Part shown: positions 17,639 through 26,565 of the stretch, one piece after another
How the letters are laid out: the number at the start of each line of letters is the position of its first letter
Numbering within the stretch: the stretch's first letter is position 1
From: Desertibaculum subflavum
Lineage (GTDB): Bacteria > Pseudomonadota > Alphaproteobacteria > Ferrovibrionales > Ferrovibrionaceae
DNA: 64,000 nt
Assembly (NCBI GenBank): GCA_003576705.1
Contig: QOZS01000012.1
Coordinates: 53,440 to 117,439, forward strand
Direction: 5' to 3'
The notes under the pieces: model-generated
Seen by the model: the letters and a program-made list of their open reading frames with translations, nothing else
What the model was told of the DNA's origin: nothing
Database searches by the model: none
Translations under genes and position numbers: made by a program

Positions 17639-17899
17639 GCGTCAGGCTTTGCATGCTCGCCACGCGCGAACCTGAGTTGCCTTTCTCTCCAAATATTATA
17701 GTTAACGAATGGCGAACTCGCAAAATCATCCTTGTGAACTATTGACTGTAATTTCTTCGAGAAAAACCAACAAAGTAAATATAAGCTGTTGGGCAGATTG
17801 ACATGACATGGAGTGGGGATTATAGGCTCTGGCCGCACAGTTGCATGAAAGATCATATCGCGTCGACCCGGTCTTTCTTCCATTTGGGAAAGGTTGCAA

Positions 17900-18343
17900 G
17901 TGGCAGGAAAACGCAATCCCGTCGACGTTCATGTCGGCACCCGGATCCGACTTCGGCGCACCCTTATGGGATTGAGCCAGGAGAAGCTCGGTGAGCTGGT
18001 CGGGCTGACCTTCCAGCAGATCCAGAAGTACGAGAAGGGCGCCAATCGTGTCGGCGCGAGCCGCTTGTACCAATTCGCCAAGGTCCTGGAAGTCCCGCCG
18101 TCGTTCTTCTTCGACGACATGCCGGAAGATGTCTCCGGCGGCCCGCTCGGCGGCTTGAACGAGCCCGATCCCGAGCCCTACGAGACCGCCGATCCGATGA
18201 CCAAGCGCGAGACGCTGGAACTGGTCCGCGCCTATTACAAGATCGATGATGCGCTGGTGCGCCGCCGCCTGTTCGAGCTGGTCAAGGCCGCCGGCGGCAC
18301 CGTGCGCACCCGCCGCCGCCGCGCCGCGCCCGATTCCGCCTGA
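17900..18343 (+). CDS. XRE-family helix-turn-helix regulator
   Basis: The 147-residue protein has an N-terminal helix-turn-helix of the cro/C1 type (VGTRIRLRRTLMGLSQEKLG, LTFQQIQKYEKGANRVGASRL) and a C-terminal alphaproteobacterial extension ending in RTRRRRAA. This type is usually encoded just before metK. GTG at 17900 is preferred over TTG at 17894 because an AAAGG sequence lies 6 bases before it. The 255 bases upstream are unusually AT-rich for this genome and may hold its promoter and operator. Its target genes are unknown. Confidence 0.85.
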   Translation: MAGKRNPVDVHVGTRIRLRRTLMGLSQEKLGELVGLTFQQIQKYEKGANRVGASRLYQFAKVLEVPPSFFFDDMPEDVSGGPLGGLNEPDPEPYETADPMTKRETLELVRAYYKIDDALVRRRLFELVKAAGGTVRTRRRRAAPDSA

Positions 18344-18562
18344 CGCCGCGCCGGCCGCGGCGCCAGAAATGCCGCTTCGGCCCGGAATGCGACGGTTCTG
18401 TGATCGCCCCGCAAGCGACCAGGCGGAAGCGTGACAAATCCGCATCGTGCCGCACGCAGCTTGACCCCGCGACCCCGGGCCGGCCATAACTCCGCCCTTC
18501 GCGCCGCTGGCCGGCGCTGCCATCCGCCTATTCCCTGACCACGTGCGACGAGGGAGAGCTAA

Positions 18563-19732
18563 GTGCCGCGCCGCGACTATCTGTTCACCAGCGAGTCCGT
18601 CTCCGAAGGCCATCCGGACAAGGTCTGCGACCGCATCTCGGATGCGGTGGTCGACACCTACCTGAAGGCCGATCCCTATTCGCGCGTGGCCTGCGAGACG
18701 CTCGCCACGACCAACCGCGTGGTGCTGGCCGGCGAGACCCGCGGCCCCGCCAGCGTGACGCCCGAGCTGCTGATCCAGGTCGTGCGCGACTGCATCAAGG
18801 ATATCGGCTACGAGCAGGAAGGCTTCCACTGGAAGACCGCCGATGTCGCGGTGCATCTGCACGCGCAGTCGGCCGACATCGCCATGGGTGTCGATGCCGC
18901 CGGCAACAAGGACGAGGGCGCCGGCGACCAGGGCATCATGTTCGGCTATGCCTGCCGCGAGACCGAAGACCTGATGCCGGCGCCGATCTACTACGCGCAC
19001 AAGGTGCTGCATCTGCTGGCGCAGGACCGCCATGCCGGCAAGCTGCCGAAGCTCGGCCCCGACGCGAAGAGCCAGGTGACGCTGGAATACAAGGACGGCA
19101 AGCCGGTGCGCGCCACCAAGCTCGTCCTCTCCACCCAGCACACCGCCGACGTGAAGGAGATGAAGGAGGTCGAGGCGATCGTCGTCCCCTACTTCAAGAA
19201 GTCGCTGCCGGCCGGCTGGATGGACGGCGCCGAGCTCTACGTCAACCCGACCGGCCGGTTCGAGATCGGCGGACCCGACGGCGATGCCGGCCTGACCGGA
19301 CGCAAGATCATCGTCGACACCTATGGCGGCGCGGCGCCGCATGGCGGCGGCGCCTTCTCCGGCAAAGACCCGACCAAGGTCGACCGCTCCGCCGCCTATG
19401 CCTGCCGCTACCTCGCCAAGAACGTGGTCGCCGCCGGCCTCGCCGAGCGCTGCACCATCCAGGTTTCCTACGCGATCGGCGTCTCCGACCCGCTCTCCTT
19501 CTATGTCGATCTCGGCCAGAACAACGGCGTCGACCCGGCCAGGCTGGAGAAGATCCTGCCGGAGCTGTTCTCGCTGAAGCCGCGCCGCATCCGCGAGCAG
19601 CTCGGACTGAACAAGCCGATCTATGCGCGCACCGCGGCCTATGGCCATTTCGGCCGCAAGCCCGAGGCCGATGGCGGCTTCTCCTGGGAGCGCACCGACC
19701 TGGCGGAGGAGCTGAAGCGGGCCTTCGCCTGA
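18563..19732 (+). CDS. metK: S-adenosylmethionine synthetase
   Basis: The 389-residue enzyme makes SAM from methionine and ATP. Signature segments are [20 protein letters not shown] near the N-terminus, [16 protein letters not shown], and [20 protein letters not shown] in the P-loop-like region. Length and motifs are normal. The GTG start follows GAGGGAGAGCTAA. The 219-base leader upstream was checked for SAM riboswitches and none could be supported. Confidence 0.95.
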   Translation: MPRRDYLFTSESVSEGHPDKVCDRISDAVVDTYLKADPYSRVACETLATTNRVVLAGETRGPASVTPELLIQVVRDCIKDIGYEQEGFHWKTADVAVHLHAQSADIAMGVDAAGNKDEGAGDQGIMFGYACRETEDLMPAPIYYAHKVLHLLAQDRHAGKLPKLGPDAKSQVTLEYKDGKPVRATKLVLSTQHTADVKEMKEVEAIVVPYFKKSLPAGWMDGAELYVNPTGRFEIGGPDGDAGLTGRKIIVDTYGGAAPHGGGAFSGKDPTKVDRSAAYACRYLAKNVVAAGLAERCTIQVSYAIGVSDPLSFYVDLGQNNGVDPARLEKILPELFSLKPRRIREQLGLNKPIYARTAAYGHFGRKPEADGGFSWERTDLAEELKRAFA

Positions 19733-19745
19733 ACCGGGCCTTCGC

Positions 19746-20471
19746 TTGAGCGGAGGGCTGCTCACGGCCGCAGCAGCATCGGAAGAACGGCGCCGCGTCT
19801 ACGGCCGGCGCAAGGGCAAGAAGCTCCGCGCGGGCCGGCAGGCACTGGTCGACGAGCTGCTGCCGCGCCTGCAGCTCGATCTGCCGCCGAGCGGTCCGCT
19901 CGATCCGGCCGCCCTGTTCCCGCGGCCGATTCTCGGCCTGTGGCTGGAAATCGGCTTCGGCGCCGGCGAGCACCTGGTGGCGCAGGCGCGCGCGCATCCC
20001 GAGCTCGGCTTCATCGGCTGCGAGCCGTATCTGAACGGCATGGCGGCCTGCGTCGCCCAGGTGGCCGAGAGCGGGCTCGACAATGTGCGCCTGTTCGGCG
20101 ACGACGCGCGGCTGATCCTGGAGCGGCTGCCCCGAGCGACCCTCGGCCGCGCGCATATCCTGTTTCCCGATCCCTGGCCGAAGGTCAGGCATCATCGCCG
20201 CCGCATCGTCTCGATGCCGGTGCTCGACCTGCTGGCCGCGGCGCTGACCGACGAGGCGGAGCTCAGGCTCGCCACCGACCACATGGATTATGCGCGCTGG
20301 ATGCTGGCGCATCTGATGCGCCATCCCGCCTTCGAGTGGCTGGCCGAGCGCCCAGCCGACTGGCAGGCCCGCGCCGAGGACGAGACGCCGACCCGCTACG
20401 AGCAGAAGGCGCTCGACCAGGGCCTGAAGCCGATCTACCTGCGGTTTCGCCGCCGGCCCCGGGCCGGCTGA
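19746..20471 (+). CDS. trmB: tRNA (guanine-N7-)-methyltransferase
   Basis: The 241-residue SAM-dependent enzyme methylates G46 of tRNA. It has the SAM-binding LEIGFGAGEHL motif, GCEPYLNGMAA, the conserved HILFPDPWPKVRHHRRRI segment and the C-terminal TRYEQKAL motif. The start is TTG at 19746, 13 bases after metK; a basic region YGRRKGKKLRAGRQ follows. In relatives rimP usually comes next; here a repeat-rich gap and about 40 kb of other genes intervene. Confidence 0.92.
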   Translation: MSGGLLTAAAASEERRRVYGRRKGKKLRAGRQALVDELLPRLQLDLPPSGPLDPAALFPRPILGLWLEIGFGAGEHLVAQARAHPELGFIGCEPYLNGMAACVAQVAESGLDNVRLFGDDARLILERLPRATLGRAHILFPDPWPKVRHHRRRIVSMPVLDLLAAALTDEAELRLATDHMDYARWMLAHLMRHPAFEWLAERPADWQARAEDETPTRYEQKALDQGLKPIYLRFRRRPRAG

Positions 20472-20594
20472 CCACCGCCGACCGAACAGCGGCGCATCTG
20501 TTCCCCGCCGCCGTCGTAGCCGGGCTTGACCAGGGTACCGGTTGCGCAGGTGGAGAGGCGCTCGGCAAAGGCGGCGCATCTGTTCCCCCACTTC

Positions 20595-20682
20595 GTCATG
20601 CCCTGACGAAGATCCGGGCATCCACGGCTTTCCGCCGAACTGCGGCTGCCGCGTGGGTGGCCGGGTCAAGCCCGGCCACGAC
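20595..20682. repeat. Long palindromic intergenic repeat, copy 2
   Basis: This is a diverged relative of the element at 2103-2188, sharing the GTCATGCCC beginning, the CGGGCATCCACGGC left arm, the GCGTGG junction and the GGCCGGGTCAAGCCCGGCCACGAC right arm in order. The right arm is well preserved; part of the left arm is replaced by a TGACGAAGAT segment, so the hairpin is imperfect. Confidence 0.65.
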
Positions 20683-20695
20683 GGGAGGGTACGGA

Positions 20696-20820
20696 GCGTC
20701 TGTTCCGCGGCGCGTCTGTTCCGCGGCGCGTCTGTTCCGCGGCGCGTCTGTTCCGCGGCGCGTCTGTTCCGCGGCGCGTCTGTTCCGCGGCGCGTCTGTT
20801 CCGCGGCGCGTCTGTTCCGC
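20696..20820. repeat. 16-bp tandem repeat, about 7.8 copies
   Basis: Seven perfect units of GCGTCTGTTCCGCGGC are followed by a 13-base partial unit. There are no spacers, so this is a simple tandem array and not CRISPR. Related single sequences (GGCGCATCTGTTCCCC) occur upstream at about 20490 and 20574. The perfect identity of the units suggests recent expansion by slippage or unequal exchange. Confidence 0.9.
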
Positions 20821-21122
20821 CTTCAGGGCTGCTTGCGTGTGACGGTACATTCTGTCAAGCGCAGCGGCTCGCCGAACCGACGCATCGGACAGACCGGTTT
20901 CGGGGGCAATCTCGCATACCCCTTTGACAAAACACACCCTTCCTTTCTCCCCACCGCGGGAGGCGGCCGGGGGAAGGGCCTTGGCCAGGGCCCGGCCTCT
21001 GGACGGGCGGGCGCCCCGATGATCGAAACGCAACAGAATATTACATAAAAAGCAAAATCTATGCAAGAACTATGGTGGCCGGCGACGCCGCCCGCTGGCA
21101 CGAAACCTGCTGCCGAATTCGC

Positions 21123-21917
21123 ATGCTGATCGCCCAGATCTCCGACACGCATGTGCGGCCGAAGGGGAAGCTCTATCAGGGGCTGGTGCCGTCGAACCGC
21201 ATGCTGGCCCAGGCGGTGGACCACCTGAACGCGCTCGACCCGCGGCCGGATCTGGTGCTGCTGACCGGCGACCTGGTGGATGAGGGCCAGCCGGCGGAAT
21301 ACGCCGCACTGGCCGAGATCCTGGCCGGCCTGCGCATCCCGCATCTCCTGATCCCGGGCAACCACGATGCCCGCGACGTGCTGCGCGCCGAACTGCCGGC
21401 ACATGGCTATCTGCCGGCGCAGGGGCCGCTCGACTATGCGATCGAGGACCATCCGGCGCGCATCGTCGCTCTCGACACCACGGTGCCGGGCAAGCATCAC
21501 GGCGCGATCGGGGCGCCGAGCCTCGCCTGGCTGGATGCGACGCTGGCCGCCGATACCGGCCGCCCGGTGCTGCTGATGCTGCACCACCCGCCCTTCCTCT
21601 GCGGCATCCCCTATCTCGACAAATACGGCCTTGAGGCGCCGGAGCGGCTTGCCGCCGTGGTGGCGCGGCATCCCCATGTGGAGCGCATCCTGTGCGGCCA
21701 TGTGCACCGGCCGATGCAGGTGCGCTTCGCCGGCACGCTGGCCGTCACCTGCCCGTCGACCACGACGCAGATCGCGCTACGTCTGCGCGCGGACGCGCCG
21801 CCGGCGAGCTTCCTGGAGCCGCCCGCCTGCCTGCTGCATCTCTGGCGGCCGGATGCCGGCATGGTGACGCATACGAGCTATATCGGGCGTTTCGAGGGAC
21901 CTTTGCCGTTTGCGTGA
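21123..21917 (+). CDS. CpdA-like metallophosphoesterase (probable cyclic nucleotide phosphodiesterase)
   Basis: The 264-residue protein has the calcineurin-like metal-binding motifs in order: ISDTHV, TGDLVDEG, PGNHDARD, MLHHPPF and GHVHRP. This is the pattern of class III cAMP phosphodiesterases (CpdA) and related phosphodiesterases. The ATG at 21123 begins MLIAQISDTH, the usual family start; the frame is open further upstream to 21072. A class III cyclase gene follows after 84 bases, which favours a role in cyclic nucleotide turnover. Substrate choice cannot be read from the sequence. Confidence 0.82.
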   Translation: MLIAQISDTHVRPKGKLYQGLVPSNRMLAQAVDHLNALDPRPDLVLLTGDLVDEGQPAEYAALAEILAGLRIPHLLIPGNHDARDVLRAELPAHGYLPAQGPLDYAIEDHPARIVALDTTVPGKHHGAIGAPSLAWLDATLAADTGRPVLLMLHHPPFLCGIPYLDKYGLEAPERLAAVVARHPHVERILCGHVHRPMQVRFAGTLAVTCPSTTTQIALRLRADAPPASFLEPPACLLHLWRPDAGMVTHTSYIGRFEGPLPFA

Positions 21918-22001
21918 CGGCCGGCATTGACGGACGCTCGGGCAATGACATGGCGGCTTCCGATATAGTCAAATGCCGGCAGGCCAGATGGGTGCGCCGC
22001 G

Positions 22002-25000
22002 GTGCCGGACCTTGTCACATGGCTGCAGGAAATCGGCCTCGGCAAATATGCCGGGGCCTTCCTTGCCAATGAGATCGCCTTCGAGCAGGTCGCGACGCTG
22101 ACCGAGGCGGATCTGCGCGAGCTCGGCCTGCCGATCGGGCCTCGCAAGCGCGTGCTGGCCGCAGCCGCGCGCGCGGCGGCACCGGCGCCGGAAGCCGCCG
22201 CCGGCGAGCGAAGGCCGCTGACCCTGCTGTTCGCCGATATCGTCGATTCCACCGCGATCGCAAGCCGGCTCGACCCGGAGGAATGGCGCGACCTGCTGCT
22301 GACCTACCAGGCGGCGATCCGTGCCGCGGTGGAGCGCTTCGGCGGCCATGTCGGCCAGTATGTCGGCGACGGCGTGGTGGCCTATTTCGGCTGGCCGCAG
22401 GCACATGACGACGATTCCGACCGCGCCATCGACGCCGGCATGGCGCTGCTCGCCGCGATCGAGCGCGTGAACCAGTCGGCGGCCGAAAGCGGGCGCCCGG
22501 CGCTGGTGGCACGCGTCGGCATCCATGCCGGCACCGTGGTGATCGGCGGCAACGGCGAGGTCTATGGCGAGGCGACCAATGTCGCAGCGCGGGTGCAGGC
22601 GGCGGCCGAGCCAGGCACGCTGTTCATCACCGAGCGGGTGCGCGAAGCCTGCCAGGGCACGCTGCTGCTGGAGGATCGCGGCAGCCCGGCGCTGAAGGGC
22701 GTGAGCCAGCCGATCCGGCTGCATCGCGTCATGGCGCCGGCGCTGGAGCGGCGCCGGCTCGGCGCCCACGGCATCGGCCATCTGAACCCCTTCGTCGGAC
22801 GCACGGCCGAGCTCGACCTGTTGCTGGCACGGTGGCGTGCGGTGCGGGCCGGCCATGGGCAATGCATCACCGTTCTGGGCGAGCCCGGGATCGGCAAGTC
22901 GCGCCTGGTGCACGAGTTCCACGCCCGCATCGCGCCCGAGGCGCCGATCTGGTTCGAAGGCGGCGGCACCCAGCATGCCGCGCAGACGCCGTTCCACGCC
23001 CTGGTGCAGCTCGCCGGCAAGGCGCTCGGCCTGCATCCCGCCGATCCCGTGGAGGTGCAGATCGAGCGGCTACAGCGCGCGCTGAAGGCGGCCGGCATCG
23101 ACGCGGAAGCGGTACCGCTGGTGGCGGAGATGCTCGGCCTCGCCGTGCCGGCCGGCCGCTTCCCGCCGCAGCTCTACGCACCGGACCAGCAGCGCCGCCG
23201 GCTGCTCGCCACGCTCGCCACCTGGATCCGCCGGGTGGCGCGGCGCCGGCCGACGGTGATCGTGCTGGAGGACATGCAGTGGATCGATCCTTCCACCGCC
23301 GAACTGGTCGAGCTTCTGGCCGGGCGGCTGGAGGCGACCGCACTGCTGCTGCTGATGACGCGGCGGGCGGACAGCGCGCCGCCCGCCGGCCTGCCGGGCA
23401 CGACGCTGACCCTGCCGCGCCTTGGCGCTGGCGAGGTGCGGCAGATCGTGCTGCGGCTCTGCGCCGAGCGGATGCCGCCGGCCGAGGTGCTGGAGACGCT
23501 GATCGAGCGCGCCGACGGCGTGCCGCTCTATGCCGAGGAGCTGACCCGCGCCGTGCTGCAGGAGGATGCGGCGACACCGGCGCCCGAGATCCCGGCGACG
23601 CTCGCCGCCTCGCTCGCCGCCAGGCTCGACCGGCTCGGCCCGGCCAAGGCGGTCGCCCAGGTCGCCGCGGTGATCGGCGGCAGCCAGCCCTATGCGCTGT
23701 TGCGCGCGGTCGCGGACCTGGCCGAGGCCGAGCTGCAGCCTCTGATGCGGCAACTGGTGGCGAGCGACATCCTGCTGCAGCAGGCGACGCCGACCGGCAC
23801 CGCCTATGCCTTCCGCCACGCGCTGGTGCGCGACGCCGCCTATGAGAGCCTGCTGCGCAGCCAGCGCAAGCGGCTGCACCGGCGCACCGCCGCACTCATC
23901 GGCGAGCGCTTTCCCGATCTCGGCCGCGCCGCGCCGGCACTGCTCGCGCATCACTGGGCGCGGGCCGGCGAGGTGGAGCAGGCGATCCTAGTCTGGCAGG
24001 AGACGGCGGCCGCCGCCGCGGCGCGGCACGCCTTCAAGGAGAGCGAGGCGGCGTATCAGGCGGCCCTGGCCCTGCTCGCCAAGCTGCCGCCGGCGACGGC
24101 GCGCGACGCGCGCGAGCTGAAGCTGCTGCACGGGCTGGTCGCCGTGCTGCACATCACGCGCGGCTATTCCGCCGCCGAGACGGTGGCGGCGACCGAGCGG
24201 GCGCAGGCCCTGGCCCAGCAGGCGGGCGACGTGTCGCAACTGCTGACGCAGCTCGCCGGCCGCTGGGTCGCGCTGTCGAGCGCCGGCGACTACGAGGCGG
24301 CGGCGGCGATGTCGCGCCAGTTCGGGGCGCTGGCGGAAGCGACCGGCGAGGCCGATCACCTAGGCAATGCGCAGATGATCCGCATGACCTCGCTGTACCG
24401 GCAGGGCGAGCTCGCCCCGGCCGAGCAGGCGTTCCGCTCGGGCGAGCGGCATTTCGCCGAGCCGCGCTTCGCCCGCCGGCCCGGCGCGGTGGCGCAGACC
24501 TACGGCAACGCCGCACGCATCGCCTGGCTGCTCGGCGACTTCCGCGCCGCCGATGCCCGCATGGCGCGGGCGCTGGCCGTCGCCGAGCAGCTGGACAATC
24601 CTTACGACAGATCGTTCGCCGCCTATATGGCGGCAATCATGCATGTGCTGCTGCGCCGGCCGGCGGCGGCGGTCGAGCAGGCCGAGGCTGCGCTGGCACT
24701 GGCCGAGAAGAACGGCTTTCCGCAATTCGCCGCGATCTCGCGCATCGCGCTCGGCCGCGCCCTGGTGGACCGCCCGGACGGACGCCCGGCGCCGGCGCTG
24801 ATCCAGGACGGCCTCGCCGGCATGATGGGCACGCGCTCGCGCGTGGCGCTGACGCTGTACCTCGCCTGGCTCGCCGAGGCGCAGGCGGCGACCGGCGCGG
24901 CGGCCGAGGCCGAGCGCAGCATCGAGCGGGCGCTGGAGATCAACCTGCGCGAGCGCTTCTTCTGGCCGGAGCTGCTGCGCCTCAGGGGCGAGCTGCATGC

Positions 25001-25253
25001 GCGCGCCGGCCGGATGGCGGAGGCGGATGCCGACATGGCGGCGGCGCTCGGCGAGGCGCGGGCGATGCGGGCGGCGACGCTCGAGCTCCGCGCGCTGCTG
25101 TCGCTCGCGCGCCTCGGCCGCGGCGATGTTCGCGCGCCCCTCGCCACGATCCGCGCCGCCATCGACGACGGCAGCGATCTCGACGACCTCAAGGAGGCGC
25201 GCGCCGCGTTGCAGCGCACCGGCGCGGCTACCAGCAGCTCGCGTCGATCTTGA
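22002..25253 (+). CDS. SAM-domain / class III cyclase / AAA ATPase / TPR protein
   Basis: This 1083-residue multidomain protein begins with a sterile-alpha-motif domain (about 1-60), followed by a class III adenylate/guanylate cyclase domain (about 65-245). Metal-binding aspartates are visible in LLFADIVDST and YVGDGVVAYFG, and the N-x3-R transition-state pair in NVAARVQ. Next come a STAND/AAA-type ATPase with Walker A GEPGIGKS (about 293-300) and Walker B VIVLEDMQWID, and a long TPR-like helical C-terminus. The cyclase appears catalytically complete. The start is GTG, preceding the SAM domain. The last 26 bases overlap a convergent gene. Confidence 0.85.
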   Translation: MPDLVTWLQEIGLGKYAGAFLANEIAFEQVATLTEADLRELGLPIGPRKRVLAAAARAAAPAPEAAAGERRPLTLLFADIVDSTAIASRLDPEEWRDLLLTYQAAIRAAVERFGGHVGQYVGDGVVAYFGWPQAHDDDSDRAIDAGMALLAAIERVNQSAAESGRPALVARVGIHAGTVVIGGNGEVYGEATNVAARVQAAAEPGTLFITERVREACQGTLLLEDRGSPALKGVSQPIRLHRVMAPALERRRLGAHGIGHLNPFVGRTAELDLLLARWRAVRAGHGQCITVLGEPGIGKSRLVHEFHARIAPEAPIWFEGGGTQHAAQTPFHALVQLAGKALGLHPADPVEVQIERLQRALKAAGIDAEAVPLVAEMLGLAVPAGRFPPQLYAPDQQRRRLLATLATWIRRVARRRPTVIVLEDMQWIDPSTAELVELLAGRLEATALLLLMTRRADSAPPAGLPGTTLTLPRLGAGEVRQIVLRLCAERMPPAEVLETLIERADGVPLYAEELTRAVLQEDAATPAPEIPATLAASLAARLDRLGPAKAVAQVAAVIGGSQPYALLRAVADLAEAELQPLMRQLVASDILLQQATPTGTAYAFRHALVRDAAYESLLRSQRKRLHRRTAALIGERFPDLGRAAPALLAHHWARAGEVEQAILVWQETAAAAAARHAFKESEAAYQAALALLAKLPPATARDARELKLLHGLVAVLHITRGYSAAETVAATERAQALAQQAGDVSQLLTQLAGRWVALSSAGDYEAAAAMSRQFGALAEATGEADHLGNAQMIRMTSLYRQGELAPAEQAFRSGERHFAEPRFARRPGAVAQTYGNAARIAWLLGDFRAADARMARALAVAEQLDNPYDRSFAAYMAAIMHVLLRRPAAAVEQAEAALALAEKNGFPQFAAISRIALGRALVDRPDGRPAPALIQDGLAGMMGTRSRVALTLYLAWLAEAQAATGAAAEAERSIERALEINLRERFFWPELLRLRGELHARAGRMAEADADMAAALGEARAMRAATLELRALLSLARLGRGDVRAPLATIRAAIDDGSDLDDLKEARAALQRTGAATSSSRRS

Positions 25254-25671
25254 CCGCCTCGCCCATGACCAGCTCGTCGATGACCTCCTCGCCGGTCTCG
25301 TCGCGCGGGTTGGAGGAAATCAGCCAGAAGCGGTCGGGCCCGCTCTGCTGCAGCAGGAAGGTGTCCTGCATCGCCGCCTCGTGGCCCCCGGGCCCGCGCG
25401 ACTGGCGCTCGAAGCGGATCTCGGCGGCGACCAGCAGCGGCGGGCCGCGGTCGATCACCTCGTAACGCCCCGACAGGGAATAGATCGAATGCCTGAGGCG
25501 CAGGCCCGGCGCCGCCTGACCCCACATGGGGCTGTTGGTGGCGCGATGCTCGCCGCGCAGGCCGCCATCCGCCCCGAGGGTGATGCGGCCGAGACCGACC
25601 AGGTGACGGGCCAGGCGGTCCTGGCGGTCGAAGCCGCCGAAACGGAAGACGTAGTCGCCGTGCAGTTCCAT
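25228..25671 (-). CDS. Conserved hypothetical protein
   Basis: The 147-residue protein starts MELHGDYVFRFGGFDRQD and has alternating hydrophobic strands (SIYSLSGRYEVIDRGPPLLVAAEIRF, DTFLLQQSGPDRFWLISSNP), suggesting a soluble beta-barrel or lipocalin-like fold. No signal peptide or catalytic motif is evident and I do not recognise a named family. It is convergent with the cyclase gene and overlaps its 3' end by 26 bases; codon usage looks like that of its neighbours, which supports real coding. Confidence 0.55.
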   Translation of the reverse strand: MELHGDYVFRFGGFDRQDRLARHLVGLGRITLGADGGLRGEHRATNSPMWGQAAPGLRLRHSIYSLSGRYEVIDRGPPLLVAAEIRFERQSRGPGGHEAAMQDTFLLQQSGPDRFWLISSNPRDETGEEVIDELVMGEAVKIDASCW

Positions 25672-25836
25672 GCGACGCCCCCCAATCCAGCGCCGGTCAG
25701 AGGGGGTGCCGGCGCCGGCGCGACGCTAGCCCAGGGCGAATTGCCGGTGCAAAGCAAAAATGCCTAGTATCCGCGCGCAACCCCGAGGATGGTCGGGCGG
25801 CGATCCGCACGCCCGACAGGTTTGCTGGAGGCCGGC

Positions 25837-26067
25837 ATGGTCAAGGAGACGACGTTCGTTGCCGCGCTCATTCACTCGCTCAAGGTCGAGCCGCTCTGCG
25901 ATCACCGCGACACCGACGAGCTGACGCCCGAGCAAATCGCCGCGCTGCACGCCTATATGCACGAGAACCTGGCGGCCTATTACCGGCTGCTGATGGTGGT
26001 GCCGGAAGAGGTGGCGAACCGCATCCTGAGCAAGCGCCTGATCAAGATCGCCGCGAAGCTGAAATAG
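25837..26067 (+). CDS. Small protein of unknown function
   Basis: The 76-residue protein begins MVKETTFVAALIHSLKVEPLCDHRDTDELTPEQIAALHAYMHENL and ends with a basic tail (RLIKIAAKLK). It is predicted to be mostly helical, with no membrane segment. The ATG at 25837 follows GCTGGAGGCCGGC; the frame is open to 25789 but lacks a ribosome-binding site there. Function unknown; it lies alone between two minus-strand genes. Confidence 0.55.
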   Translation: MVKETTFVAALIHSLKVEPLCDHRDTDELTPEQIAALHAYMHENLAAYYRLLMVVPEEVANRILSKRLIKIAAKLK

Positions 26068-26086
26068 CGGCAGCGGCCCCGCCGCG

Positions 26087-26467
26087 TCAGAACCCGCCGC
26101 CGACGAGCAGCGCGCCAATCGCCGCCTGCAGCTCGGCGCGGGAGAACGGCTTCTTCATCGTGGCATCGGCGCCGAGCGCGCCCACCATGTGCAGCAAGGT
26201 GCGCGACGACATGCTGCTGGAACCGCCGGAGATGGCGAGGATCGGACAGTTCGGCCGCGCCTTGCGGACCTTGCGCACGACCTCGATGCCGTCCATCTCC
26301 GGCATGATGACGTCGGTGACGACAAGATCGTAGTCGCCGGCCTCGATTGCCGCGGAAACATCGCGGCTGGACGGCGGCGCCGCGATTTCGTGGCCATCGA
26401 GCTCGAGCAGGCGCACGACGGTCTCCCGCACGTCACCGTCGTCGTCGATGATCAGGATGCGTGCCAT
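26087..26467 (-). CDS. Single-domain response regulator (CheY-like)
   Basis: The 126-residue protein is a lone receiver domain. The phosphorylation site is D52 in LVVTDVIMPEMDG, with the acidic pocket D8-D10 and the conserved lysine in KKPF near residue 106. There is no output domain. It lies downstream of a hybrid histidine kinase on the same strand, separated by a short tandem-repeat spacer, so that kinase is its likely phosphodonor. Confidence 0.88.
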   Translation of the reverse strand: MARILIIDDDGDVRETVVRLLELDGHEIAAPPSSRDVSAAIEAGDYDLVVTDVIMPEMDGIEVVRKVRKARPNCPILAISGGSSSMSSRTLLHMVGALGADATMKKPFSRAELQAAIGALLVGGGF

Positions 26468-26500
26468 GCGTCACCCCCTACGCCGATCGAACGACCGGGC

Positions 26501-26560
26501 GATCGAAGCCGGCCTGATCGAAGCCGGGCCGATCGAAACCGGGCCGATCGAAACCGGGCC
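26501..26560. repeat. 15-bp tandem repeat, four copies
   Basis: Four tandem units of GATCGAAGCCGGGCC-type (one or two substitutions between units) fill the gap between the hybrid kinase stop (26566) and the receiver gene start (26467), with a degenerate extra unit at 26485-26500. The array could form a structured intercistronic RNA or be a neutral expansion. Confidence 0.85.
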
Positions 26561-26565
26561 GACCG

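Larger units (their letters stand above)
20472..21122. other. Gene-free, repeat-filled gap between trmB and the phosphodiesterase
   Basis: No gene is supported in these 651 bases. The gap holds a half copy (20513-20531) and a full copy (20595-20682) of the palindromic repeat, single scattered units related to the 16-bp tandem repeat (near 20488 and 20572), the tandem array itself (20696-20820), and a degenerate copy of the CCCCTCT/GGGAGAGG hairpin repeat near 20945-20975. The last 60 bases before the phosphodiesterase are AT-rich and may hold its promoter. Long open frames here are products of the repeats. Confidence 0.6.

Noticed and set aside
18344..18562. Possible SAM or SAM/SAH riboswitch upstream of metK
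   Set aside because: The leader contains GCGTGACAAAT, which recalls part of SAM-II, but the other conserved blocks and helices of SAM-II or SAM/SAH could not be placed. A covariance-model search would be decisive.
17726..19765. 679-codon minus-strand frame across xre and metK
   Set aside because: Antisense shadow of two clear genes; runs through the AT-rich promoter gap without a recognisable domain.
20696..20820. CRISPR-like array
   Set aside because: Units are contiguous with no spacers; it is a simple tandem repeat and no cas gene is near.
20596..21066. Minus-strand frame through the tandem repeat with the repeated protein motif EQTRRGTDAPRNRRA
   Set aside because: The repeated protein motif follows from the 16-bp DNA repeat; no ribosome-binding site or conserved domain.
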